Assembly: GCF_030580865.1 (NCBI RefSeq)
Contig: NZ_JAUQSY010000013.1
Coordinates: 62,001-126,000, forward strand
Length of the DNA stretch: 64,000 nt
Origin: Hymenobacter aranciens
GTDB lineage: Bacteria; Bacteroidota; Bacteroidia; Cytophagales; Hymenobacteraceae
Direction: 5' to 3'
In this document: one piece after another, positions 1-9,289 of the stretch
Position numbering within the stretch: the stretch's first letter is position 1
Layout: each line of letters opens with the position of its first letter
Notes under the pieces: model-generated
Told to the model about the DNA's origin: nothing
What the model saw: only the letters and a program-made list of their open reading frames with translations
The model's database searches: none
Translations under genes and position numbers: made by a program

Positions 1-87
1 TGCTTGGCAAAGACGCGGTGGATGTTATTTGGGCGTGCGCGGCTGCTTTTCTGCGCTCCGCATGCCGCATATGGGCCCGGGGCCGCG

Positions 88-95
88 CATCTTTG
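88..95 (+). promoter_or_regulatory. Possible -7 box upstream of ctlX
   Basis: CATCTTTG differs by one base from the Bacteroidota -7 consensus TAnnTTTG and lies 19 bases before the ATG at 115. No clear -33 TTG is visible at the usual distance. It supports choosing the ATG at 115 over the TTG at position 4. Confidence 0.35.
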
Positions 96-114
96 CGTTT
101 CTACCCCCTTCCCT

Positions 115-1041
115 ATGCAGTCTGCCCGTACCGTTTTGCTGGTCCGGCCCGCCCGCTTTGCCTTCAATGCAGAGACGGCGGCCTCCAATCATTTTCAGCG
201 TTTACTAGCCGGCCTGAGTGCCGATGAAATTCACCGGCGAGCCTGCACCGAGTTCGATAACGTGGTGCACCAGCTGCGCGCCCGCCAGGTAAACGTGCTG
301 GTGGTGGAGGATACGCCCGCGCCGCCCAAGCCCGACGCCATCTTCCCCAACAACTGGCTGAGCACCCACGCCGATGGCCGGGCGCTGCTCTACCCACTGC
401 ATGCCCCCAACCGCCGCCCCGAGCGGCGCGCCGATGTGCTGGAAACGTTATCCCAGCAGTTTCAGCTGCGCGAAATCGTTGATTTCTCGGGCCACGAAGC
501 CGAAAACCACTTCCTGGAAGGCACCGGCAGCATCATTTTCGACCATCGGCACTGCATTGCCTACGCCTGCCTCTCGCCCCGCACCGATGCCGGCCTGCTG
601 GGCGAAGTGGCCGGGCTGCTCGACTACCGGCCGCTGGTGTTTCACGCCACCGATGCCCAGGGCCAGGCCATCTACCACACCAATGTGATGCTCTGCATCG
701 GGGCCGAATTCGCCGTTGTGTGCCTGGAAAGCATTCGCAACGAAGCCGAACAGCAGGCCGTGGCGGAGTCGTTGCGCCGCACCGGCCACGAGCTTATCCC
801 CATCACGCTAGCCCAGGTGGCGCGCTTCGTGGGCAACATGCTCACCCTGCAGCCCGCCACCGGCCGCGAGCTGCTGGCCATGTCGCAAAGTGCCTTCGAG
901 GCCCTGGCGCCGGAGCAGCGCACCCTGCTCGAACGCTACTGCGAGATGCTGCCGCTGCCCATCCCCACCATCGAAACCATCGGCGGTGGCAGCGTGCGCT
1001 GCATGCTGGCGGAGGTATTTTTGCCAGCGAAGAATTTATAA
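115..1041 (+). CDS. ctlX: CtlX-type arginine deiminase-related amidinohydrolase
   Basis: A protein of 308 residues from the amidinotransferase/arginine deiminase superfamily, close to the citrulline utilisation hydrolase CtlX, which hydrolyses citrulline or a related guanidino/ureido compound. Visible family motifs are FPNNWLSTH (about residues 78-86), GTGS (about 136), a His in YHTNVML (about 187) and the C-terminal GGGSVRCMLAEVF, whose Cys should be the nucleophile. The frame is open upstream to a TTG at position 4, but the extra 37 residues look like random translated leader, and the ATG at 115 follows a plausible -7 box. It converges with the MscS gene with only 24 bases between stops. 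Substrate choice within the superfamily is inferred. Confidence 0.8.
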   Translation: MQSARTVLLVRPARFAFNAETAASNHFQRLLAGLSADEIHRRACTEFDNVVHQLRARQVNVLVVEDTPAPPKPDAIFPNNWLSTHADGRALLYPLHAPNRRPERRADVLETLSQQFQLREIVDFSGHEAENHFLEGTGSIIFDHRHCIAYACLSPRTDAGLLGEVAGLLDYRPLVFHATDAQGQAIYHTNVMLCIGAEFAVVCLESIRNEAEQQAVAESLRRTGHELIPITLAQVARFVGNMLTLQPATGRELLAMSQSAFEALAPEQRTLLERYCEMLPLPIPTIETIGGGSVRCMLAEVFLPAKNL

Positions 1042-1065
1042 ACCTGACCAGCCGCTTTGCGGCGG

Positions 1066-2148
1066 TTAGCCGACTGTAGTAGGGCCATCCAGGCGCGTGC
1101 GGGGCAGGGCCGTGGGGTAGTGCCGCTGAATGAAACCGACCAGGTGCTCGCGCACGGCGCAGCGCAAATCGAAGGCCCGGCCGGCGTCGGCCGCACTCAC
1201 GAGCAGGCGCAGCTCCATCGTTTTCTCCTTCGAATCGGTGACTTGCAGGGCGCACACGCGCTGGTCCCACAGCGGCTGCTGGGCCACGAAGTGCTGCAGC
1301 TCCTGGCGCACGGCCTCCACGGGCAGCGTGTAATCGACGTACAGAAACACCGTGCCGATAAGCTGCGAGGTAGTGCGCGACCAGTTCTGAAAGGGCTTTT
1401 CGATGAAGTAGTTGAGCGGCAGCACCAGCCGCCGCTCGTCCCAGATGCGCACCACCACATAGGTGAAGGTGATTTCCTCCACGCGGCCCCACTCGCCCTC
1501 CACCACCAGCACATCGTCGATGCGGATGGGCTGGGTGAAGGCAATCTGGAAGCCCGCCAAGAAGTTGCTGATGGAGCGCTGCGCCGCCAGGCCCACAATT
1601 ACGCTCAGAATGCCGGCCGAGGTGAGCAGCCCGGCCCCGAGTTTACGCACCGTAGCAAAGCTCATCAAAATAAGGCCGATGGCAAACAGAATGATGAGCG
1701 ACAGCACCACCTTTTGCACGAACTGCAGCTGCGTGAGCAGCTTGCGCACCCGGAGGTTATCGGCCTGCTCAATCTGGTAGTGGTGCCGCACCACGTCCTG
1801 CGCCACGCGCAGGGACCGCGCCAGCACCCAGGCAAAGGTGCTGATAAGGCTGATTTCCAGAATGCGGCGCATCACCTCGCGGGCCGCCGGCCCCAGCGGA
1901 GCCAGCGGCAGCACCAGCGACAGCACCAGCACCGGCAGAAAAAACGCCGTAGCCCGCCCCAGGTGCCGGGCCACCGACGGCGCCAGCACCGCCCCCGGCT
2001 TGCGGCGGCAGTACGCCCGCAGCAGGGCAAACAGGATGACTTTCACCAAAAAGCCGCCCAACAGGCCCCCTGCCAGCACGCCCAGCGTGGTCAGAACCTC
2101 CGGGAAATTCTCAAAAAGCTGGTGTAGCAGTTCGCTCACTTTCTTCAT
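1066..2148 (-). CDS. MscS-family mechanosensitive ion channel
   Basis: A 360-residue inner-membrane protein with N-terminal hydrophobic segments and the MscS core. The pore-lining stretch rich in Gly and Ala (LLTSAGILSVIVGLAAQ) is followed by SISNFLAGFQIAFTQPIRI and the beta domain with VEEITFTYVVVRIWDERR and LPLNYF. Such channels open under membrane tension to release solutes during hypo-osmotic shock. The frame begins with a TTG two codons earlier; the ATG at 2148 is preferred. It lies 16 bases downstream of the antiporter gene on the same strand, so the two are probably cotranscribed as an ion and osmotic homeostasis pair. Which solutes it passes cannot be told. Confidence 0.9.
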   Translation of the reverse strand: MKKVSELLHQLFENFPEVLTTLGVLAGGLLGGFLVKVILFALLRAYCRRKPGAVLAPSVARHLGRATAFFLPVLVLSLVLPLAPLGPAAREVMRRILEISLISTFAWVLARSLRVAQDVVRHHYQIEQADNLRVRKLLTQLQFVQKVVLSLIILFAIGLILMSFATVRKLGAGLLTSAGILSVIVGLAAQRSISNFLAGFQIAFTQPIRIDDVLVVEGEWGRVEEITFTYVVVRIWDERRLVLPLNYFIEKPFQNWSRTTSQLIGTVFLYVDYTLPVEAVRQELQHFVAQQPLWDQRVCALQVTDSKEKTMELRLLVSAADAGRAFDLRCAVREHLVGFIQRHYPTALPRTRLDGPTTVG

Positions 2149-2164
2149 ACGCAATGGGTTGTTT

Positions 2165-3445
2165 CTACTTTGCCTCCTCCGGCCCAGACTGGTCGCTCAC
2201 GGTTTCTACGGGGCGGCCAAGCCGGCGGTCGAGCCAGGTCATGACGGGTGTGGCAAGCACCCCGTGCAGCACTATCGAAACCAGCACCACGAACCCCGTG
2301 ATGGCCCACAGCTGCCGGGCCTGCGGAAAATGAGCGTGTTGCAGCGCAAATGCGATGTAAAACAGCGAACCGATACCGCGGATGCCGAAACCCGAAATCA
2401 CCCAGCGCTCGGTTATCGACAGGCGCGAGCCCAGTAGCGTGAGCATGCCCAGGGCCGGCCGCACCACCAGCACCAGCAGCAGGCCCAGCGCTGCCCCCTG
2501 CCAGGTGAGGGCGCGCAGCAAACCGCCGGCAATGGCGGCGCCGAGACAAGTCAGAATCACCACGATAAACAGGCGCTCGAGCTGGTCCGAAAACGTATGC
2601 ATCTGCTTGTGATACTCGTGCTTCCGTTCCTTGCTGCGCACCGTGATGGCGGCAATGAACACGGCCAGGAAGCCATAGCCGTGCAGCAGCTCGGTGCCCG
2701 CATAGCTGATGAGCGTGATAGCCAGCGCCACAAAGCCGTAGCCGGCCGGCTTGAGCTGCATCTTGGCGGGCAGCTTGAAAATGAGGTAGGCCAGCAGCTG
2801 CCCCGACAGCCAGCCGGCCGCCAGCCCCACCACCAGGCGGTACAGCAAATCCTTCCACAGCCAGTGCAGCAGCACTTCGCCCAGCGACAGAGACCCGGGC
2901 AGCAAGGCAATAGCCAGCAGCACAAACGGAAACGCCAGGCCATCATTAAGCCCTGCCTCGCCGGTGAGGGCGAAGCGCACGGGGTCTTCGTGGCCCTCGT
3001 CGGGCTTGCCGAGTTTTATCTGCACGTCGCCGGCCAGTACGGGGTCGGTAGGGGCGAGGCTGGAAGCCAGCAGCAGAGCCGAAGCCGGGGCCAGCGCCAC
3101 CAGCCACCAGCCTAATACCGCCAGCACCGCAATCGAGAGCACCATCAGGATGCCCACCAGTCGCAACGGCGTAGCCCAGGTGCGCCACGAAAACCGGTGG
3201 TCGATTTTAAGACCCGTGCCGGTGAGCGCCACAATCACGCACAGCTCAGTGAGATGCGTGGCGATGGCCTGGTGCTGGCTGGGGTCGGTGTTGGGGAAAG
3301 GGAAGGGCAGGATAAAGGCTAACATCCCCAGCCCGATGTACAGAATGGGGTACGACAGCGGGTACTTTTCCAGCAGCGAGGGCAGCCAGGCCACTCCCAG
3401 GATGGCTACGCCAATCAACAGTAATAAAATGGCATAAAGCGTCAT
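2165..3445 (-). CDS. Cation:proton antiporter (CPA1, NhaP type)
   Basis: A 426-residue polytopic membrane protein of the monovalent cation:proton antiporter family. The signature APTDPVLAGDV, typical of NhaP/CPA1 exchangers, lies near residue 135, followed by the family's acidic patch around FALTGEAGLNDGLAFPF. About twelve hydrophobic segments are evident. It would exchange Na+ or K+ for H+ at the inner membrane. An upstream TTG (3493) is open in frame, but the ATG at 3445 begins directly with a hydrophobic segment and is preferred. First gene of a two-gene unit with the MscS channel; divergent from the M48 protease gene. Confidence 0.9.
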   Translation of the reverse strand: MTLYAILLLLIGVAILGVAWLPSLLEKYPLSYPILYIGLGMLAFILPFPFPNTDPSQHQAIATHLTELCVIVALTGTGLKIDHRFSWRTWATPLRLVGILMVLSIAVLAVLGWWLVALAPASALLLASSLAPTDPVLAGDVQIKLGKPDEGHEDPVRFALTGEAGLNDGLAFPFVLLAIALLPGSLSLGEVLLHWLWKDLLYRLVVGLAAGWLSGQLLAYLIFKLPAKMQLKPAGYGFVALAITLISYAGTELLHGYGFLAVFIAAITVRSKERKHEYHKQMHTFSDQLERLFIVVILTCLGAAIAGGLLRALTWQGAALGLLLVLVVRPALGMLTLLGSRLSITERWVISGFGIRGIGSLFYIAFALQHAHFPQARQLWAITGFVVLVSIVLHGVLATPVMTWLDRRLGRPVETVSDQSGPEEAK

Positions 3446-3570
3446 GTAGCACCACAATAGTTCGTGGGCTATACGCAACTCCGGCGAAAGCAACGACTAG
3501 GCCGGATAGAATAGCCAAAACCAACTGCTAAAAAAAGGCAGTGCGCTAGGATTATGGCCGAAACGCTGGC

Positions 3571-3578
3571 TAGCTTTG
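3571..3578 (+). promoter_or_regulatory. -7 box upstream of M48 protease gene
   Basis: TAGCTTTG is an exact match to TAnnTTTG and ends 8 bases before the ATG at 3587, which suggests a very short or absent leader. The match argues that translation starts at 3587 and not at the upstream ATG at 3554, which would lie upstream of the transcript start. Confidence 0.4.
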
Positions 3579-3586
3579 AGCCGATT

Positions 3587-5110
3587 ATGCGCCTGCCCCT
3601 GCCTTTTTGCTGCCCGTCTGGGTTTACTCTTGCGTTGCGCCTGTTGTTCGTGCTGTTGCTGGGCACTGGCAGCGTGTTCCGGGCTGCCGCTCAGGCGCCC
3701 GACTACCTGCCGTACTACTCGAAGGATACGTTGCGCGTGGCGCAGCTGGCTGCAACCCAGCGTGCGGCCGTGAAAACCTACTTCGCGCTGCCCAAAGAAG
3801 GCAACAGCGCCTACCGCGACCACTACCGCCAGGTGGTGCAGGAGGCCGCCCGCGACGTGTACAACTCCATTCGCTACTCGGCCCTGCTCGACCCTGTGAT
3901 AGAGCCCTTTGTGCAGCAGGTATTTGCCCGTATTCTAAAGGCCAATCCGCAACTGCCTGCCGGCACCCGGCTGGTGCTCACCCGTAACCCCGAGCCCAAC
4001 GCCCACGCCGTGGGCAACGGCATCGTGATGCTCAACGTGGGTTTGCTGCCGCGCCTCGAAAATGAAAGCCAGCTCGCCTTCATCCTGTGCCACGAACTGG
4101 CACACGTGGCCTGCCACCACATGGAAAATGGCTTGCACGAACACCTCACCACGCTGCACAGCAAGGACATGAAGCGCGAAATCCGGCGCATCATCGACTC
4201 GGAGTACAACATCAGCTCCCAGATAAAGGCCCTCGCCCTGGGCTTTTCCCTGAACACCAACTATCACCGCCGCCGCCACGAAAAGCAGGCCGATTCGCTG
4301 GGCTACGTGCTGCTGGCCCGCACCACCTACGACGCCCCGCAGGCCTACCGCGCCCTGCAGCTGCTCGATACCATCGACGAGCCCGAAACCACGGCCTCGC
4401 TGCCGCTGGCCAGTTACTTCAGCTGCGCCGATTTCCCCAAAACCTTCGCGCCGGTGCCGGACAAGCCTACGTCCATCTTCACGGTGCAAAAGACGGCTAC
4501 GGCCTTGGAAACTACCGACACGCTCAAATCGCACCCCGACTGCGCCAAGCGCATGCGCTTCCTGCACACGCTGGCGCAGGGCCGGGTGGCCGAGGGTCCG
4601 CAGCCAGCCAGCTCGCCTGAGTTTGCGCGCATCCGATACGTCAGCCGGCTGGAGGTCATTCAAAGCTGGTTTGACTATGATTGCTACGACCACGCCCTGT
4701 TTGAGGCGCTGCTGCTGCTGCCTCAGCAGCCCGGCAACGCCTACCTGCACTCGGTAGTGCAGTTGAGCTTGTACGAGTTGCGCCAGCACCTGCAGGACCA
4801 CACCTACAGCGAAGTAGTATCGAATAAATCAACCCGCAACCCGAAAAATTTCAACGAGTTGATTCACGTGCTGCACGGCCTGAGCTACGACGATTTCCGG
4901 GGCCTCAGCACCTGCTTTGCCCAGGCAACGGGCGCCGCCCCCGCCGCGCCCGCCGACGAATACGCCCTGGCCGCCCGCTACGCCAGCACCTCGCTGACCA
5001 GTGAAGCTACCGCCGCCGTCGTGCTCAAAGAGCAGTACCAGAAACAATATTCCGGCGGCAAATTCGATAAGCTATTGTTCCCGGCGCCTGCTAAGGCAGT
5101 GCGCCGCTAG
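3587..5110 (+). CDS. Secreted M48-family metallopeptidase
   Basis: A 507-residue protein with an N-terminal signal peptide (hydrophobic FTLALRLLFVLLLGTGSVF, cleavage probably after AAAQA) and an M48 peptidase domain. The zinc site HELAH is at residues 169-173 within FILCHELAHVACHH, and a downstream HEKQAD (Glu near 231) supplies the third ligand. The C-terminal 250 residues carry no motif I recognise. M48 enzymes of this kind (BepA/LoiP-like) act on outer-membrane or periplasmic proteins, so envelope protein quality control is a reasonable inference. An alternative ATG at 3554 would add 11 residues before the signal peptide; the shorter form fits a signal peptide better. Confidence 0.85.
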   Translation: MRLPLPFCCPSGFTLALRLLFVLLLGTGSVFRAAAQAPDYLPYYSKDTLRVAQLAATQRAAVKTYFALPKEGNSAYRDHYRQVVQEAARDVYNSIRYSALLDPVIEPFVQQVFARILKANPQLPAGTRLVLTRNPEPNAHAVGNGIVMLNVGLLPRLENESQLAFILCHELAHVACHHMENGLHEHLTTLHSKDMKREIRRIIDSEYNISSQIKALALGFSLNTNYHRRRHEKQADSLGYVLLARTTYDAPQAYRALQLLDTIDEPETTASLPLASYFSCADFPKTFAPVPDKPTSIFTVQKTATALETTDTLKSHPDCAKRMRFLHTLAQGRVAEGPQPASSPEFARIRYVSRLEVIQSWFDYDCYDHALFEALLLLPQQPGNAYLHSVVQLSLYELRQHLQDHTYSEVVSNKSTRNPKNFNELIHVLHGLSYDDFRGLSTCFAQATGAAPAAPADEYALAARYASTSLTSEATAAVVLKEQYQKQYSGGKFDKLLFPAPAKAVRR

Positions 5111-5168
5111 CGAAAAGCTGTCACAACTCCCCACTCCACCAATTTATCATTCCACCAATCCACCCATT

Positions 5169-5176
5169 TATCTTTC
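5169..5176 (+). promoter_or_regulatory. Possible -7 box before the secreted orphan at 5190
   Basis: TATCTTTC matches TAnnTTTG except at the last base and lies 13 bases before the ATG at 5190. It sits in a CA-rich stretch with repeated CCACC/ATTTATC words between the M48 stop and the next gene. Confidence 0.35.
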
Positions 5177-5189
5177 AAACCTTTACTTC

Positions 5190-6767
5190 ATGTTTTTTAC
5201 CAAGCATTCGGCCCTGACGGCCGTCTTCGCCCTTGCCGTCGCCGCGGCATCGGCCCAAACCAAAACCGTGGACGGCATCCAGAACATGCGCCATTCGGCC
5301 TTGTCGCCCATTTATGCTGGCAATGAGGTCAAAGGCTACCTCATGTTTGGCCGCGGCGACAAAGCCGACCGCAAAAACGACAACTACCTGCTCGACTTCT
5401 ACGACCAGGACCTGGCGAAAGTCTCCAACGTGACGGTGCAGAAGCCATCCGGCCGCTTCACGCTGCTCGACAACAGCTTCAACGGCTCGGCTTTCGCCTT
5501 TTACTTCTTCAACTCGAAGGACGAAACCCTGGAGCTCGAAACCTACGACACCAGCCTGAAAAAGCTGGGCACCAAGGTAATCGGCGAACTGACGAAGGGC
5601 GACAAAATGATGATTGCCAATCAGCAGAAGCTCGAAGACCCTTCCGCTGGCGGCATGATGGGCAGCGGTATGAGTTTGTTTCCGGTGCCCGGCCAGGGCT
5701 TCGTGCGCAACGGCTACACCGGCCTGATGAAAGGCTACACGCTGGCGATGTACGACGACAAGCTGCAAATGAAATGGCGCGTGACCTCGCCCGAAAACTC
5801 GAAGCAGTACGAAACCGTGGGCATCACCGAAGCCAGCGATAAGTACCTGTTGGGCATGATGATGCGCCGAGACGGCCTGATGTCGCGCACAATCAATGCG
5901 TCGATGGTAGCGTTCGACGTCGCCACGGGCAAAAAGGTGCTCGACCAGCCCGTTGAAACCAGCAAAACCGAGCAGCTGTCACTCAGCTCGTTTTCCTTCG
6001 ACCCCGAGAAACGCGAGTTCGTGGCCGTGGGCGAATACTACAAGCCCGACGATAAGCCCTTCGTAAACAAAAGCCTGGGCTTCTACATCAAGCGCTTCAA
6101 CGAGCAGGGCAAGGTGGTGAGCACCAAAAATTACGGCTGGCAGCGCGAAGTGGCATCCCTGATGCCGGCCGAGGCCAAGCCCAGCCTCGAAGACAACTAC
6201 GTGAACTACACGCACTCCATCACGAAGGGCGCCGACGGCAAGGTTTATATCGTTTCGGAGCAGTACAAAGTGGTGGGCGACGGCCTGGGCATCGCCATGA
6301 CCGCCCTGGGCGGCCGCGGCGCCAACGTCACCAAAGGCAAAATCGGCAACCTCTTCGTGTATGAGATTGACCCCCAGGGCAAGCTGACCGGCGTGAAATT
6401 CTACGCCAAAGACCCCTCGACGGCCACGCTGCCCGCCGGGTCCAGCTACATGAGCGCCGGCATCATTGGCCACATCATGAAGATGCAGGGTGATTTCGAC
6501 TACCAGTTCCTGCAGAAAAACGACGCCAATACGCAGTTCAACGCCGTGTATATCAACTTCGACAAGGAGAAAGGCGCCGCCACGAAGCGCGTCATCGGCG
6601 ACATTGCCTTTGGCAACAACGGCAAGTATGCCGTCGATAAAATCGACATGACCAGCGATGCCAACTACTCCTACCTGTACCCCGCCAAACCGGGCTACGT
6701 GATGATTGCCGACTACTACAAAAAGAAAAACCAGCTCGGCATGAAGCTGGTGAAGCTCAACATCTGA
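5190..6767 (+). CDS. Secreted protein of unknown function
   Basis: A 525-residue protein with a clear signal peptide (hydrophobic core after FFTKHSAL, likely cleavage after ASAQ). The mature part is rich in short beta-strand-like segments, with phrases such as YLLDFYDQDLAKVSNV, VGEYYKPDDKPFVNKS and YVMIADYYKKKNQLGMKL. This suggests a beta-propeller or similar repeat fold that may sit in the periplasm or at the surface. I do not recognise the family and assign no function. The reading frame is open upstream into the M48 gene, but the ATG at 5190 is the first with a signal peptide behind it. A strong terminator follows the stop, so the gene is the end of its transcript. Confidence 0.75.
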   Translation: MFFTKHSALTAVFALAVAAASAQTKTVDGIQNMRHSALSPIYAGNEVKGYLMFGRGDKADRKNDNYLLDFYDQDLAKVSNVTVQKPSGRFTLLDNSFNGSAFAFYFFNSKDETLELETYDTSLKKLGTKVIGELTKGDKMMIANQQKLEDPSAGGMMGSGMSLFPVPGQGFVRNGYTGLMKGYTLAMYDDKLQMKWRVTSPENSKQYETVGITEASDKYLLGMMMRRDGLMSRTINASMVAFDVATGKKVLDQPVETSKTEQLSLSSFSFDPEKREFVAVGEYYKPDDKPFVNKSLGFYIKRFNEQGKVVSTKNYGWQREVASLMPAEAKPSLEDNYVNYTHSITKGADGKVYIVSEQYKVVGDGLGIAMTALGGRGANVTKGKIGNLFVYEIDPQGKLTGVKFYAKDPSTATLPAGSSYMSAGIIGHIMKMQGDFDYQFLQKNDANTQFNAVYINFDKEKGAATKRVIGDIAFGNNGKYAVDKIDMTSDANYSYLYPAKPGYVMIADYYKKKNQLGMKLVKLNI

Positions 6768-6785
6768 GTTAACCTTCAGGTATAG

Positions 6786-6814
6786 AAAAGCCCGGCCACT
6801 GGCCGGGCTTTTTT
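6786..6814. terminator. Bidirectional rho-independent terminator
   Basis: Perfect stem AAAAGCCCGGCC / GGCCGGGCTTTT with a three-base loop and a run of six T. It lies just after the stop at 6767 and before the stop of the convergent acetyltransferase gene at 6838, so it can serve both strands. Confidence 0.9.
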
Positions 6815-6837
6815 GTGTTTAATTATTGCAGTTTCCG

Positions 6838-7404
6838 CTAACAGCAGGTCGTCTCGCTGGGCGCGCTGGGCGCTTGCATGGCCCGCCACTCGTCTTCCAG
6901 AATACCCATTTCCACTAGGCTCCAGTATTCGTCGCCGTGCCGGGCCACGTCGCGCATAATGCCCTCCTGCTGAAAGCCCGCCTTGAGGTAGCAGCGAATG
7001 GCGGCCTCATTAAACGTATAGACTCCCAGGCTGATACGGTGCAGCTTCAATTCCTCGAAGCCCACCCGGAGCAGCGCCTTTATCATCTTGGCGCAGATGC
7101 CCCGGCCGCGCTCGGCCTGGCTGCCCACTAGCACCCTCGTGATGCGCCCGGAGTTGTCGCGCTGGCTGATGCTGCCCAGCGAAATGTGGCCCACCACGGT
7201 TTCGGTTTTGCTATCAATGGCCTTATACACAAACACCTCGGGCCGGGTGAAGTCGTTAGCGCCTTCCAGGTACCACACCAGCGATTCCTCCGTTAGTGGA
7301 AACGAGAACAGTGAGCCCGACCATTCTTTCATCAGCCGCTCGTCGTTAATCCACTCGATGAGCTGGTTGAAATCGTCGGGGGTGAAGGGCTCGAGGCGAA
7401 TCAT
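6838..7404 (-). CDS. GNAT-family N-acetyltransferase
   Basis: A 188-residue acetyltransferase of the RimJ/RimL-like GNAT subfamily. The acetyl-CoA pyrophosphate loop appears as GSQAERGRGICAKMIKALL (about residues 92-110), followed by the usual LKLHRISLGVYTFNEAAIRCYLKAGF segment, which fixes the fold. It transfers acetyl from acetyl-CoA to an amine; the acceptor (protein N-terminus, antibiotic or metabolite) cannot be told. The C-terminus ends in two cysteines (SETTCC), which is unusual. Starts with ATG; it lies 91 bases downstream of the mqo stop on the same strand. Confidence 0.85.
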   Translation of the reverse strand: MIRLEPFTPDDFNQLIEWINDERLMKEWSGSLFSFPLTEESLVWYLEGANDFTRPEVFVYKAIDSKTETVVGHISLGSISQRDNSGRITRVLVGSQAERGRGICAKMIKALLRVGFEELKLHRISLGVYTFNEAAIRCYLKAGFQQEGIMRDVARHGDEYWSLVEMGILEDEWRAMQAPSAPSETTCC

Positions 7405-7495
7405 TGGCGGGGAAAAAGGAGGGGCCGGCCGCCTTGCTACCGCGCAAGGCCACCGGCCCGAAAAATTCGGATTGCAAACCTAAGCCCAACCGCAG

Positions 7496-9013
7496 CTATT
7501 TGTTCGCTACCGGCGCCACATTCAGCCCCAACACCTCGTGCGTGAAGCTGCGAACCTCGGCCAGCAAGGCCGGGTTGTCGTTGAGCGACTGGCCGAACGA
7601 GGGAATCATGCGCCGCCATTTCTCCTGCCACTCGGGCCAGGCTGCCTGCTCCGGAAAGCAGCGCTGAATAAGGCTAATCATAATGCTGACGGCCGTAGAT
7701 GCGCCCGGCGAGGCCCCCAGCAACGCCGCCAGCGAACCATCGGCTGCACTCACCACCTCGGTGCCGAATTCGAGTACGCCGCCTTCCTTGTCGTCCTTTT
7801 TGATAACCTGCACGCGCTGTCCGGCCATGGCCAGCTCCCAGTCTTCGGGGTGAGCGTTAGGCATATACTCGCGCAGGGCGGCCAGCCGGTCGGCGTCCGT
7901 CTGCCGCACCTGGTTGATGAGGTAACGGGTGAGCGGGATGTTTTTCCAACCCGCAATGAGCATCGGTCGCATGTTGCCCAGCCGGATGGACAGCGGCAAA
8001 TCCAGAAACGAGCCCTGCTTCAGAAACTTGGTGCTAAAGCCCGCGTAGGGCCCAAACAGCAGCTCGCGCTGCCCGTTTATCATGCGCGTATCGAGGTGGG
8101 GTACCGACATGGGCGGCGAGCCCACGGCCGCCTTGCCGTACACTTTGGCGTCGTGGCGCTCAATTACTTCGCGATTGGTGCAGCGCAGCCACTGCCCGCT
8201 CACCGGGAAGCCCCCGAAGCCCTCGGCTTCGGGAATATCGGATTTTTCGAGCAGCGGCAGCGAGCCGCCGCCCGCGCCGATAAACACGAATTTACCGTCG
8301 ATTTTTAGCTCCTCGTCGTTCACGCGTTGCTTAGCCTTCACGCGCCAGCCGCCGTTTTTGCGCTTCAGGCTTTCCACCTCGTGGTTGAAGTAAAAAGTGA
8401 CGCCCGGCATGTCCTGCAGCAGCGTAAACATGCCCCGCGTGAGCGAGCCAAAGTTTACATCGGTACCCAGCGCCATGCGCGTGGCGGCCACCGTCTGGCC
8501 GGGCGGGCGGCCTTCCATCACCAGCGGCACCCAGCCGCGAATCTGCTGCGAATCAGTGGAATGCTCCATACCCGCGAACAGCGGCGACTGCGTGAGCGCG
8601 GCGTGGCGCTTACGCAGATATTCCACGTTGTCATCGCCCCACACGAAGCTCATGTGGTCGATGTGGTTGATGAAGCGGCCCAACTCCTTCACCTGGTACT
8701 GCTGCGCCAGGTAAGCCCAGAACTGCTTCGATACCTCAAACGACTCGGCAATGCCGATGGCCTTGCTGATATCGATGGAGCCGTCGGGCCGTTCGGGGGT
8801 GTAATTCAGCTCGCAAAAGGCAGAGTGGCCGGTGCCGGCGTTGTTCCAGGCGTCGGAGCTTTCGGCGGCCGCCACGTCGAGGCGCTCGATGATGGTGATG
8901 CGCAAATCGGGCTGTAGTTCTTTCAGCATCATGCCGAGCGTGGCGCTCATGATGCCGGCACCAATGAGGATAATATCGGTGGGGGCCGGGGTAGGGGAGA
9001 AATCGGGATTCAT
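7496..9013 (-). CDS. mqo: Malate:quinone oxidoreductase
   Basis: A 505-residue FAD-dependent enzyme that oxidises malate to oxaloacetate and passes electrons to the quinone pool at the membrane, an alternative to NAD-dependent malate dehydrogenase in the TCA cycle. The N-terminal Rossmann signature DIILIGAGIMSATLG is near residue 15. The Mqo-specific segments NAGTGHSAFCELNYTP, FGPYAGFSTKFLKQGS and the C-terminal LLGASPGASTAVSIM are all present and in order. The frame is open back to 9058, but the ATG at 9013 places the FAD motif at the usual distance. A 28-bp perfect palindrome lies 88 bases upstream and may be its operator. Confidence 0.95.
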   Translation of the reverse strand: MNPDFSPTPAPTDIILIGAGIMSATLGMMLKELQPDLRITIIERLDVAAAESSDAWNNAGTGHSAFCELNYTPERPDGSIDISKAIGIAESFEVSKQFWAYLAQQYQVKELGRFINHIDHMSFVWGDDNVEYLRKRHAALTQSPLFAGMEHSTDSQQIRGWVPLVMEGRPPGQTVAATRMALGTDVNFGSLTRGMFTLLQDMPGVTFYFNHEVESLKRKNGGWRVKAKQRVNDEELKIDGKFVFIGAGGGSLPLLEKSDIPEAEGFGGFPVSGQWLRCTNREVIERHDAKVYGKAAVGSPPMSVPHLDTRMINGQRELLFGPYAGFSTKFLKQGSFLDLPLSIRLGNMRPMLIAGWKNIPLTRYLINQVRQTDADRLAALREYMPNAHPEDWELAMAGQRVQVIKKDDKEGGVLEFGTEVVSAADGSLAALLGASPGASTAVSIMISLIQRCFPEQAAWPEWQEKWRRMIPSFGQSLNDNPALLAEVRSFTHEVLGLNVAPVANK

Positions 9014-9101
9014 CGCAAACAAAGAGGCGGAAAATTCAAAAGCAGTACGAAAAAACACACGGGGAGTGAGGTTTTTGGGGAGAAAGTAATTATTTTATCC
9101 C

Positions 9102-9129
9102 CCACAATCGTTACCGGTAACGATTGTGG
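9102..9129. promoter_or_regulatory. 28-bp perfect palindrome, LacI/GntR-like operator
   Basis: Two 14-base arms meet without a spacer; the centre reads ATCGTTACCGGTAACGAT. The core GTTACCGGTAAC is the kind of even palindrome bound by LacI-family regulators (the E. coli gluconate repressor site is closely similar, from memory). It lies between the divergent mqo and ansA genes. No T-run follows on either side, so it is not a terminator. The cognate regulator is unknown; the only LacI-type gene in the window (36281) faces a different palindrome. Confidence 0.6.
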
Positions 9130-9289
9130 AAATAAATATTTTGCCGGGCGTTTTTTTTCTCCGATTATCTACCTATCATTGTCATAATCAAAGGCCGATG
9201 AAAAGCTCGCTTTTCTGTGCCTCGCTCCCGAAAAGGGTTGCGGAAACGTATGTGAAAATGGAAATAGAAATGGAAAATGGACGCAAAGG

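Noticed and set aside
4..114. N-terminal extension of CtlX from the TTG at position 4
   Set aside because: The 37 residues have no family similarity and the -7 box lies inside this stretch.
9102..9129. Palindrome as a terminator of mqo or ansA
   Set aside because: Both genes point away from it and no T-run follows.
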